Shown one piece after another: positions 1 to 5,331 of a stretch of 5,646 nucleotides of DNA; position 1 is the stretch's first letter, and every line of letters starts with the position of its first letter. The translations under genes were made by a program, and so were the position numbers. The notes under the pieces are model-generated. The model did not search any database, was not told the DNA's origin, and saw nothing but the letters and a program-made list of their open reading frames with translations. The DNA is taken from contig JAITTC010000096.1 of assembly GCA_031287285.1 (NCBI GenBank), forward strand, positions 1 to 5,646, in the 5' to 3' direction. Source of the stretch: Christensenellaceae bacterium. GTDB taxonomy: Bacteria; Bacillota; Clostridia; Christensenellales; UBA1750.

Positions 1-292
1 CGATCAGGCAGGCCTCCATGATCGAAAGATCCTGATAGGGCAAGGCGAGGTTCAGGACCAGATCCGGCTTGTAGCTTTGCATCAGGGCGACGAGATCGGG
101 GACGCTGTCGGCATTCACCTCGGCCGTCGAAATCCTGGTCTTTCCGCCGGATAGCTTTTGCGCAAGGGCGTCGCATTTGGCCTTCGTGCGGCTGGCGATC
201 AGGATATCCGAAAAGACCTCGTGGTTTTGCACGCATTTATGGATGGCGACCGAGCCAACGCCGCCGCAGCCGATGACCAGTGTTTTGCTCAA
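1..292 (-). CDS. Carboxynorspermidine synthase / carboxyspermidine dehydrogenase-type protein (saccharopine dehydrogenase family), N-terminal part
   Basis: Only the first 97 codons are in the window; the 3' end lies beyond position 1. The start is TTG (292-290), chosen because a perfect AGGAGG lies at 306-301 with 8 bases of spacing and the protein begins directly with the Rossmann fold. The N-terminus reads (M)SKTLVIGCGGVGSVAIHKC, a GxGGVG dinucleotide-binding loop at residues 8-13. It is followed by EVFSDILIASRTKAKCDA (25-42), where the S34-R35 pair after strand 2 suits NADPH, and then by LNLALPYQDLSIMEACL (80-96). This pattern is typical of the carboxynorspermidine synthase branch of the saccharopine dehydrogenase-like family. 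That enzyme reductively condenses aspartate semialdehyde with a diamine (putrescine or diaminopropane), and in some cases may use a longer polyamine; a PLP decarboxylase (nspC/CASDC) then removes the carboxyl. It lies 20 bases after the agmatinase-family gene, so it is probably the fifth gene of the polyamine operon. Saccharopine dehydrogenase itself is the alternative, but context argues against it. Substrate is not decidable from this fragment. Confidence 0.85.
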   Translation of the reverse strand, partial: MSKTLVIGCGGVGSVAIHKCVQNHEVFSDILIASRTKAKCDALAQKLSGGKTRISTAEVNADSVPDLVALMQSYKPDLVLNLALPYQDLSIMEACLI

Positions 293-312
293 CGTTGTTT
301 CCTCCTAGCATT

Positions 313-1185
313 TTATTGTTTCGCTTTTGCGCTTTTAGAAAGGCTCAGCAGCAGCTCTCGCAAGGCCTTGCAGGCGCAGGCCGCCGAAATCCCGCTTGGG
401 TCATAGGGCGGGGAAAGCTCAACCAAGTCAAAGCCTATCACGTTGAGGCGCCCAAGATGCAAAATCGCCTCCTGCAGCTGCGCGTAAGAGATGCCGCCTG
501 GTTCCGGCGTTCCGGTGCCCGGGAAGACCGAAGGATCCAGCACGTCAAGGTCTATGCTCAAATAGACCGGCCGGCCCGAAAGCTCGTCCTCCAGGCGCTC
601 TATGCCCTTCAGGTCGTGCAGGCGGGTGCAAAGATGTGCCTTGGCAAAGAGGAACTCCTCCCTCTCGCCAGATCGTATGCCGAATTGGAAAATGCTCTTT
701 TCGCCGAGCAATTCATAAACCCTGCGCATCACGGTGGCGTGCGAGAGCTCCGCGCCCAAATAGTCTTGCCTAAGATCCGTATGCGCGTCGAGATGCACCA
801 CCGCAAGCCCCGGAATGCGCCGGGCGGCGGCCCGCACAGCGCCAAGGGTCACCAAATGCTCCCCGCCGATCATGCAAGGCAGCTTCCCGTCGTTCAAAAT
901 GGCTTCGACCGTCCGCTCTATTTGCGCCAAGGCTAGGCCGCTTTCCCCAAAGCTGAGCTCCAGGTCGCCCAGGTCGCAAACCCTGGTGCTTTCGGTCAAG
1001 TCAAGGTCCTGGTAGGGGCTGTAGCTTTCTAGGCCCCAGGATTCAGCCCGCATGACGCGGCTTGCAAACCTGGCGCCCGGCCTATTGGAGGTTGTGGAAT
1101 CGAAAGGGGCGCCAAACAAGACGATTTCTGCCTCGTCATAGTCCCGGTCGCAGGCCATGTAGGTCTGGCTATTCTTACTCAACAT
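313..1185 (-). CDS. speB: Agmatinase-family ureohydrolase
   Basis: The predicted product is a 290-residue cytoplasmic, binuclear manganese ureohydrolase of the arginase/agmatinase family. It would hydrolyse agmatine to putrescine and urea, or N1-aminopropylagmatine to spermidine. All metal-ligand motifs are present: GGEH at 107-110 (H110), HLDAHTD at 131-137 (D133, H135, D137) and SIDLDVLDP at 210-218 (D212, D214). The SIDLDVLDPSVFPGTGTPEP stretch is also agmatinase-like. Length is normal for the family. The open frame extends upstream to 1263, but the ATG at 1185 is preferred. It gives the usual N-terminus, overlaps the end of speE by 11 bases (translational coupling), and has GGAGG about 12 bases upstream inside speE; this spacing is rather long. 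An ATG nine codons further in lacks a ribosome binding site. The gene follows speA and speE in the operon, which supports agmatine or aminopropylagmatine over arginine or guanidinobutyrate as substrate. Confidence 0.92.
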   Translation of the reverse strand: MLSKNSQTYMACDRDYDEAEIVLFGAPFDSTTSNRPGARFASRVMRAESWGLESYSPYQDLDLTESTRVCDLGDLELSFGESGLALAQIERTVEAILNDGKLPCMIGGEHLVTLGAVRAAARRIPGLAVVHLDAHTDLRQDYLGAELSHATVMRRVYELLGEKSIFQFGIRSGEREEFLFAKAHLCTRLHDLKGIERLEDELSGRPVYLSIDLDVLDPSVFPGTGTPEPGGISYAQLQEAILHLGRLNVIGFDLVELSPPYDPSGISAACACKALRELLLSLSKSAKAKQ

Positions 1186-2026
1186 CGCGCAGCAGTTCCT
1201 CCACATAGTTTGGCAGCGCGAAGGCGCCGGCGTGCAGCCTGGTGTTGTAATACTTCGTCCCAAGGCCCAGCAGATTCCAGCGCACTTCGTCTAAATCCTT
1301 TACGGGGTGGTATTTTTTTGACGCGAAGCCAAAGAGCCAGTGCCCCGAGGGGTAGGTGGGAATGTGCGCCTGATAAACCCTGCTGATCGGGAAGGACTGC
1401 ACGATGCGCTGATGGGCGCGCTGCATGGCGATTGCATCGTTGGGGTAAAAAGGGCTTTCGTGCTGGTTGACCATGATGCCGTCCGCCTTCAGCGCCTTGA
1501 AGCAATTTCCATAAAATTCCTTCGTGAACAGGCCCTCGCCGGGGCCGAAGGGGTCGGTCGAGTCCACGATGATGAGATCGTAAAGATCCACCTTGTCGCG
1601 CACATAGCGCAGGCCGTCCTCATAAAGGATCTTCACCCGCTCGTCCGAGAGGGATCCTGCGGTTTGCGGCAGGTACTTCTTGCATACCTCCACCACCAGC
1701 TCGTCGATCTCGCAGAGCTCGATGCTTCGCACGCCGCCATAGCGCGTCAGCTCCCGCACGACGCCGCCATCCCCCGCGCCGATGACCAGCACGTTCCGCA
1801 CGTCCGGGTGGACCGCCATGGGCACGTGCACGATCATCTCGTGGTAGATGAACTCGTCCTTTTCGGTCAGCATCATGTAGCCATCCAGGGTGAGAAAGCG
1901 CCCAAACTCCTTGGAATCGAATACGTCGATCCTCTGGAAGTCGCTCTGCCCCGTAAAAAGCTGGCGGTCGACCTTGATCGAGAACTTGACGCTCTCGGTG
2001 TGCTCCTCGCTATACCATAGCTGCAC
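1175..2026 (-). CDS. speE: Spermidine synthase (polyamine aminopropyltransferase)
   Basis: The product (283 residues) transfers the aminopropyl group of decarboxylated S-adenosylmethionine to an amine acceptor, normally putrescine giving spermidine, with methylthioadenosine as by-product. Family hallmarks are an N-terminal beta domain (LWYSEEHTESVKFS, about 3-16), LDGYMMLTEKDEFIYHEM (47-64), the dcAdoMet-binding loop GAGDGG (83-88), ELCEIDE (103-109), the catalytic VDSTDP (154-159, D155 the likely base) and IPTYPSGHW (222-230). Length matches short bacterial SpeE enzymes. The start is taken as GTG at 2026-2024, not the in-frame ATG at 2053, because an 11-base Shine-Dalgarno lies just upstream and the family N-terminus begins at QLWY. 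The speA stop codon is only 7 bases upstream, and the 3' end overlaps speB by 11 bases, so expression is surely operonic. The acceptor could also be agmatine (a Thermus-type route); sequence alone does not decide. Confidence 0.95.
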   Translation of the reverse strand: MQLWYSEEHTESVKFSIKVDRQLFTGQSDFQRIDVFDSKEFGRFLTLDGYMMLTEKDEFIYHEMIVHVPMAVHPDVRNVLVIGAGDGGVVRELTRYGGVRSIELCEIDELVVEVCKKYLPQTAGSLSDERVKILYEDGLRYVRDKVDLYDLIIVDSTDPFGPGEGLFTKEFYGNCFKALKADGIMVNQHESPFYPNDAIAMQRAHQRIVQSFPISRVYQAHIPTYPSGHWLFGFASKKYHPVKDLDEVRWNLLGLGTKYYNTRLHAGAFALPNYVEELLRDVE

Positions 2027-2041
2027 TTGTGGATCACCTCC
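2027..2041 (-). promoter_or_regulatory. Extended Shine-Dalgarno of speE overlapping the speA stop codon
   Basis: On the minus strand the bases GGAGGTGATCC (2041-2031) are an 11-base uninterrupted complement of the 16S rRNA 3' tail. The GTG start of speE follows GGAGG by 10 bases. The TGA stop of speA (2036-2034) lies within this site. Ribosomes ending speA are therefore released directly on the speE ribosome binding site, which suggests coupling and strong initiation despite the GTG start. It decides the speE start. Confidence 0.85.
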
Positions 2042-3497
2042 CTGCCAAAACATTGATGTTTTTGACGTCTAAATCCTCGGTGCCGGTCAAGAAAGAGCCC
2101 TTTTCCTTGGCATAGAGGATGTATTCCACGATCTGCGCGCTGATGCGCTCGCCGGGCGAGAGGATGGGGATGCCCGGCGGGTAGCACATGAGCGATTCGC
2201 CACTGACCAACCCCGCGCTCTTTTCGATGGGCACGGCCCGCCGTTCCGCGTAGAAGGCATCCTGCGGCGTCATGACCACTTCCGGGCTTATATATTCATA
2301 GTGGAGCTTGCCGCCCTTTGCCTTGCGGTACAGCCTGCGGATTTCAGATAGAGCCCCCACGAGCCGCTCGATGTTTTGCGGCGTATCGCCCACAGAAATA
2401 TAGGCCAAAAAGTTGCTCATGTCGCCAAACTCAATCTGAATGTCGTATTCATCGCGCAAAAGGTCGTAAACTTCCACACCTGCCAGCCCCAGGTTAACCG
2501 TGTTCACCGAGAGCTTCGTGGGGTCGAAGTCGAAAACCGAGTCCCCGTCTATGATCTCACGGCCAAAGGCATAATAATCGCCCACGCGGTTGATCTCCGC
2601 GCGAGCATATTCGGCCATGGCCGTCACCTTCTTAAAGATTTCCAGCCCATCGAGCGCCATCTTCTTCCGCGAAATATCTAAGGAAGAGAGCAGAAGGTAG
2701 GAAGCGCTGGTGGTCTGGGTCAGGTTGATGACCTGGCGCAAATACCCAAGGTTCACGCCGGGTCCCGCGAGCAAAAAGGAGCTCTGGGTCAGCGACCCGC
2801 CGGATTTATGCATGCTGACCGCGGCCAAATCGGCCCCCGCCGCCATAGCGGAAAGGGGCATCCCCGCGCCAAAATAGAAATGCGCGCCGTGGGCTTCATC
2901 CACAAGCGCCTTCATTCCATGGGCGTGGGCTATTTGAACGATTTCTTTAAGGTTTGAGCAAACGCCGTAATAGGTTGGGTTGTTCACGAAAATGGCCTTC
3001 GCGCCCGGGTTTCCCTCCACGGCTTCCCGCAATGCGGGCAGCCGCATGCCGAGTGAAATCCCCAAATGCTCGTCGGTGCCAGGGTCCACATAGACCGGCA
3101 CGGCCCCGCAGAGGATCAGGGCGTTAATGGCGCTGCGGTGCACATTGCGCGGCAGAATGATCTTGTCGCCCCGCTTGCAGACCGATAGGATCATGGCCTC
3201 CACGGCAGATGTTGTTCCGCCCACCATGAAGAAGGCATGGGCAGCCCCAAAGGCCTCGGCGGCGAGCTCCTCGGCGTCGCGTATGACGGAAACCGGGTGG
3301 CAGAGATTATCGAGGGGCTTCATGGAGTTTACGTCGATCGCCATGCACTTTCTGCCCAAAAAGTCCGTAAGCTCCGCATTTCCCCTGCCACGCTTATGGC
3401 CGGGAACATCAAAAGGCACCACCCGCATCCCCTGCAGTTTCTCAAGCGCCTGCATGATGGGCGCGTCCGCTTGGTTGCGCATGGTCTTAATAAACAT
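2034..3497 (-). CDS. speA: PLP-dependent arginine (or ornithine/lysine) decarboxylase, Bacillus SpeA type
   Basis: This 487-residue fold-type I PLP decarboxylase belongs to the Orn/Lys/Arg decarboxylase family, of the short form without the receiver-like wing domain of E. coli SpeC/CadA/AdiA. Visible motifs are PGHKRG (32-37), GGTTSAVEAM (93-102, phosphate binding), NPTYYGV (173-179), VDEAHGAHF (199-207; D200 for the pyridine nitrogen, H203 stacking), SMHKSGGSLTQSS (228-240; K231 is the predicted Schiff-base lysine) and a C-terminal domain with MCYPPGIPIL (437-446). Arginine to agmatine is the preferred reaction because an agmatinase-family gene lies in the same operon. Ornithine or lysine specificity cannot be excluded from motifs. 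The ATG at 3497 overlaps the speD end by 11 bases. A second in-frame ATG at 3482, four bases after the speD stop, is nearly as plausible, since neither has a strong ribosome binding site. Confidence 0.93.
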   Translation of the reverse strand: MFIKTMRNQADAPIMQALEKLQGMRVVPFDVPGHKRGRGNAELTDFLGRKCMAIDVNSMKPLDNLCHPVSVIRDAEELAAEAFGAAHAFFMVGGTTSAVEAMILSVCKRGDKIILPRNVHRSAINALILCGAVPVYVDPGTDEHLGISLGMRLPALREAVEGNPGAKAIFVNNPTYYGVCSNLKEIVQIAHAHGMKALVDEAHGAHFYFGAGMPLSAMAAGADLAAVSMHKSGGSLTQSSFLLAGPGVNLGYLRQVINLTQTTSASYLLLSSLDISRKKMALDGLEIFKKVTAMAEYARAEINRVGDYYAFGREIIDGDSVFDFDPTKLSVNTVNLGLAGVEVYDLLRDEYDIQIEFGDMSNFLAYISVGDTPQNIERLVGALSEIRRLYRKAKGGKLHYEYISPEVVMTPQDAFYAERRAVPIEKSAGLVSGESLMCYPPGIPILSPGERISAQIVEYILYAKEKGSFLTGTEDLDVKNINVLAGR

Positions 3498-4251
3498 TGC
3501 TGCCGCTGAAGATCTCGATCATCTCGCGGCGCAAGGAATTGGTGATTTCCAGCCGTTTTTTGGGCGGCAGCTCATACACGTCGGTGTTGAAGAGATAGTT
3601 CTGCAGGTCCACCTCTTTAATCAGCATCTTCGTGTGAAACAGGCTCGATTGGTAGACGTTCATGTCGATCGCGTCGTATTTTTCGAGGGTGGCGGAATCG
3701 ATATAATCCTGAATCGAAGTCACTTTGTGGTCTAAAAAGAGCTTTTTCCCATTGATATCCCTGGTAAAACCCCGCACGCGGTAATCCATCGTGATGATAT
3801 CGGAATCGAAGCTGCTGATGAGGAAATCCAGCGTTTGAAGCGGCGTAATCTCGCCGCAGGTGGCCACGTCGATGTCGACGCGGAAGGTCGCAATCGAGGG
3901 CTCCGGGTGATACTCCGGGTAGGTATGCACCGTCACGTGGGACTTATCGAGGTGCCCGAGGATCGTGTCGGGCCGAAGGGAGCGCACCATGCTCTCTTCC
4001 GCGATTAGAAAGGCCACGGAGGCGCCCTGGGGGTCATAATCCTTTTTGGCGATGTTTAAAACCGTGGCGCCAATCATCTTCGTCAGCGTCGTTAGAATGC
4101 CGGTGAGGCGCTCTGAGTTATATTGCTCGTCGATATAGGCGATATAATCCTCTTGCTCGCGCCGCGTCTTGGCGTAGCAGATATCGTATATGTTGAAACT
4201 CAGGGACTTGGTGAGGTTATTGAAGCCGTAGAGCTTAAGCTTATTATCCAA
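3487..4251 (-). CDS. speD: S-adenosylmethionine decarboxylase proenzyme (E. coli type)
   Basis: The product makes decarboxylated AdoMet, the aminopropyl donor used by SpeE. The 254-residue proenzyme has the hallmark LDKSHVTVHTYPE (101-113). Autocleavage between K103 and S104 would give a beta chain of 103 residues and an alpha chain starting with the pyruvoyl group made from S104. C132 in ATCGEITPL matches the proton-donor cysteine of the class, and YGFNNLTKSLSFNIYDICYA (8-27) is a conserved N-terminus. Length agrees with the E. coli-type class (about 260), not with the short Bacillus/Thermotoga class (about 125). The start is TTG at 4251: it is in frame and fits the family N-terminus, but its AGGAGG (4269-4264) is 12 bases away. 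An ATG at 4259, only 4 bases from the same site, is out of frame and would give a 19-codon peptide. This is the first gene of the operon, with its promoter at 4297-4324. Confidence 0.95.
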   Translation of the reverse strand: MDNKLKLYGFNNLTKSLSFNIYDICYAKTRREQEDYIAYIDEQYNSERLTGILTTLTKMIGATVLNIAKKDYDPQGASVAFLIAEESMVRSLRPDTILGHLDKSHVTVHTYPEYHPEPSIATFRVDIDVATCGEITPLQTLDFLISSFDSDIITMDYRVRGFTRDINGKKLFLDHKVTSIQDYIDSATLEKYDAIDMNVYQSSLFHTKMLIKEVDLQNYLFNTDVYELPPKKRLEITNSLRREMIEIFSGSNVY

Positions 4252-4263
4252 TTTGGCATAAAT

Positions 4264-4270
4264 CCTCCTT
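4264..4270 (-). promoter_or_regulatory. speD ribosome binding site with odd start spacing
   Basis: AAGGAGG on the minus strand (4270-4264). It is 12 bases from the in-frame TTG (4251) and 4 bases from an out-of-frame ATG (4259). Neither spacing is the usual 5-9, so the site is ambiguous between the real gene and a short decoy ORF ending at 4200. Confidence 0.75.
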
Positions 4271-4276
4271 GAGAAA

Positions 4277-4287
4277 ATCGCTGCGAT
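4277..4287. repeat. Short dyad ATCGC-T-GCGAT at the speD transcript start
   Basis: Two 5-base arms in inverted orientation flank one central base. The dyad lies just downstream of the predicted speD transcription start (about 4290). The centre is too short for an RNA hairpin loop, so if functional it would be a DNA operator. It may be chance. Confidence 0.3.
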
Positions 4288-4296
4288 CCCGTTTAG

Positions 4297-4324
4297 ATTG
4301 TATCGTAAATCGCCGCAAAGTCAA
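4297..4324 (-). promoter_or_regulatory. Sigma-A promoter of the polyamine operon
   Basis: On the minus strand the -35 TTGACT (4324-4319) and the -10 TACAAT (4302-4297) are separated by 16 bases. The predicted start is near 4290, giving a leader of about 40 bases before speD. Each box differs from consensus by one base. It is the only promoter seen ahead of the five minus-strand polyamine genes. Confidence 0.8.
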
Positions 4325-4336
4325 CTTGTTTTTTGA

Positions 4337-4366
4337 TTGACCGCCCTGACCCGTCAATGCTATGAT
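4337..4366 (+). promoter_or_regulatory. Sigma-A promoter of the tautomerase gene (extended -10)
   Basis: The -35 TTGACC (4337-4342) and the -10 TATGAT (4361-4366) are 18 bases apart, with a TGC extended -10 at 4358-4360. The predicted start is about 4373, a few bases ahead of the ribosome binding site. It is divergent from the speD promoter, with 12 bases between the two -35 boxes. Confidence 0.75.
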
Positions 4367-4394
4367 GGGTAAAATACGCCAAGGAGGGATTTGC

Positions 4395-4622
4395 ATGCCA
4401 TTCATTCACGTCAGGGCCTTCAGCGGAAGGGACGCGGGCACCAAAAAGAGGGCGGCCGAAGCCATCGTGAAGGCCGCAAGCGAAGCGATGGGCGCGCCGG
4501 AAACCGCGTTCACCGTGGTGTATGAAGACATTGAGCGCGAAGCTTGGGAAAGGGACGTGGCGCAGGCCGTCATCGAGCCGCTTCGCGACAAGATGCTGAT
4601 CGACCACGGCAAGCCGGTTTAA
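4395..4622 (+). CDS. 4-oxalocrotonate tautomerase family protein, PptA-like
   Basis: This 75-residue protein starts MPFIHVRAFSGR, so removal of Met exposes the catalytic Pro1 of the tautomerase superfamily. Mature R11 is present, as in 4-oxalocrotonate tautomerase. The position corresponding to R39 is T39 and position 50 is W50. The IEREAW...IEPL...GKPV tail resembles E. coli PptA (YdcE) more than classical 4-OT, so the substrate is unknown and an authentic meta-cleavage pathway role is unlikely. The ATG at 4395 is preferred over the upstream ATG at 4362. The upstream one would overlap the promoter -10, and only 4395 has a strong ribosome binding site (AAGGAGGG at 4381-4388) and places Pro at position 2. 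The gene stands alone: divergent from the polyamine operon and closed by its own terminator. Nothing links it to polyamine metabolism beyond adjacency. Confidence 0.88.
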   Translation: MPFIHVRAFSGRDAGTKKRAAEAIVKAASEAMGAPETAFTVVYEDIEREAWERDVAQAVIEPLRDKMLIDHGKPV

Positions 4623-4628
4623 AGCAGC

Positions 4629-4667
4629 AAAAAAACGCCGCAAGCCCAAAAGGCCTGCGGCGCTTTT
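4629..4667. terminator. Bidirectional intrinsic terminator
   Basis: Arms at 4636-4646 and 4652-4662 form an 11-base-pair GC-rich stem with one A-C mismatch and a CAAAA loop. The plus strand continues with TTTT (4664-4667), and the minus strand with T7 (complement of A at 4629-4635). It lies 13 bases after the tautomerase stop and 8 bases after the stop of the convergent membrane-protein gene, so it serves both; the longer T run suggests it is stronger for the minus-strand gene. Confidence 0.88.
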
Positions 4668-4669
4668 AG

Positions 4670-5182
4670 TCAATCCTCGCCCAAAAGCTCTTGCTTTCTC
4701 GCTTTTTCATCGATCAATCCGTGCACTTTCAGCATGACGAACCTCGCGGCGGGCTGGGCAATCCCTATCTCTACAAAAAGGGCGATGGCGAAATTGCGCG
4801 GCCACTTATGAAAGAACCCGAGGATCGGCTCCATACTAAGCCTGCCGCTTCCTATCCATGCCCCGATGACCGTGAGAAGAATCGACAGCAGAAAAACCGC
4901 GCATAAGGCATTGATCTTGACCGTCGCGCGGAAGCTATCGCCCTTGCTCACGATCTTCGCGCTGAGCCATTCCGCCGGCTTGTGGGTCAGCAGCACCAGG
5001 GCGATTACCACCAGCCATAGGACGGGCAGCACCCGCAGGACGTTCCCATATGTGCCCAGGCTGAACCCAAACTCAAAGCAGGTAATCAGGGGCGCTATGA
5101 TGTTTACGGATAGAATCGAAACGATCGCCATGAACAGCGCAAATTCCAGCCTGTTGCGCGGCAGCTTCCTGTGAAACTCCAT
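4670..5182 (-). CDS. Four-helix membrane protein with two DUF2798-like repeats
   Basis: The 170-residue protein has four hydrophobic segments, at about 13-36, 48-67, 87-110 and 128-146. The halves look alike. Half one begins KLPRNRLEFALFM and ends in a helix with HKPAEWLSAKIV (67-78). Half two begins FRATVKINALCAVF and ends HKWPRNFAIALFVE (125-138), followed by IAQPAARFVMLKVH (141-154). The pattern of two helices, a short loop, then a helix ending in a P-A-(R/W) motif resembles DUF2798 (PF11391), which is often found as a tandem pair in Firmicutes. Function is unknown; no catalytic residues or signal peptide are evident, and the charged C-terminus is probably cytoplasmic. The ATG at 5182 has AAAGGAGG (5196-5189) at 6 bases. 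It is monocistronic, with a consensus promoter at 5287-5315, a structured leader, and the terminator right after the stop. Confidence 0.85.
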   Translation of the reverse strand: MEFHRKLPRNRLEFALFMAIVSILSVNIIAPLITCFEFGFSLGTYGNVLRVLPVLWLVVIALVLLTHKPAEWLSAKIVSKGDSFRATVKINALCAVFLLSILLTVIGAWIGSGRLSMEPILGFFHKWPRNFAIALFVEIGIAQPAARFVMLKVHGLIDEKARKQELLGED

Positions 5183-5221
5183 TACCGTCCTCCTTTAAAA
5201 AAGCGAATTTCAGGCAATTGC

Positions 5222-5276
5222 GGTCATAAAAACGCGTAGAACTCCAATTGGAATTCTACGCGTTTGATGGCTGACC
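5222..5276 (-). repeat. Large palindromic hairpin in the leader of the DUF2798-like gene
   Basis: Positions 5230-5265 are a 36-base palindrome with a single mismatched pair (C5242/A5253). The outer arms are AAACGCGTAGAA and TTCTACGCGTTT, and the core is TCCAATTGGA. A further 5-base arm pair, GGTCA (5222-5226) and TGACC (5272-5276), encloses it. In the minus-strand transcript the stem is followed by five Us, like an intrinsic terminator, only about 15-50 bases after the predicted start. It lies between promoter and ribosome binding site. It could be an attenuator, the terminator of a short RNA, an operator, or a dispersed genomic repeat. Confidence 0.75.
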
Positions 5277-5286
5277 AATATCCCTT

Positions 5287-5315
5287 ATTATACGCGGTTT
5301 TCGCTGCACTGTCAA
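5287..5315 (-). promoter_or_regulatory. Consensus sigma-A promoter of the DUF2798-like gene
   Basis: On the minus strand TTGACA (5315-5310) and TATAAT (5292-5287) are separated by exactly 17 bases, a perfect consensus. The predicted start is near 5280, giving a leader of about 98 bases that includes the large palindrome. Confidence 0.9.
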
Positions 5316-5331
5316 GCGCCTCCCGGCGCTT
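5314..5331. repeat. Dyad AAGCGCC-TCCC-GGCGCTT between divergent promoters
   Basis: Perfect 7-base arms flank a 4-base centre. The dyad touches the -35 box of the leftward promoter (5310-5315) and the presumed -35 of the rightward promoter (5330-5335). It could be a shared operator, or a weak hairpin terminator in the plus direction, since TT follows the arm. Confidence 0.45.

Noticed and set aside
280..936. Open frame of 218 codons on the plus strand
   Set aside because: It lies antisense to the agmatinase-family gene, which has all metal-binding motifs. The translation is Arg/His/Ala-rich, lacks recognisable domains and has no good ribosome binding site.
1186..1263. N-terminal extension of 26 residues on the agmatinase-family protein
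   Set aside because: It would lie wholly inside speE, has no family-like sequence, and the ATG at 1185 gives the normal length.
1340..2020. Open frame of 226 codons on the plus strand
   Set aside because: It is antisense to speE. The His/Val/Leu-rich translation is typical of a shadow frame in GC-rich DNA, with no promoter or ribosome binding site.
2034..3497. Possible inactivating change in the SpeA-type decarboxylase
   Set aside because: The predicted PLP lysine K231, D200 and H203 are intact and the length is normal, so it should be active.
3127..3735. Open frame of 202 codons on the plus strand
   Set aside because: It spans the junction of speA and speD in antisense, and both genes are well supported by motifs.
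4252..4336. Riboswitch or T-box in the speD leader
   Set aside because: The predicted leader is only about 40 bases, too short for known riboswitch classes, and no terminator hairpin is seen there.
4293..4673. Open frame of 126 codons on the minus strand
   Set aside because: It is antisense to the tautomerase gene and crosses both divergent promoters and the terminator.
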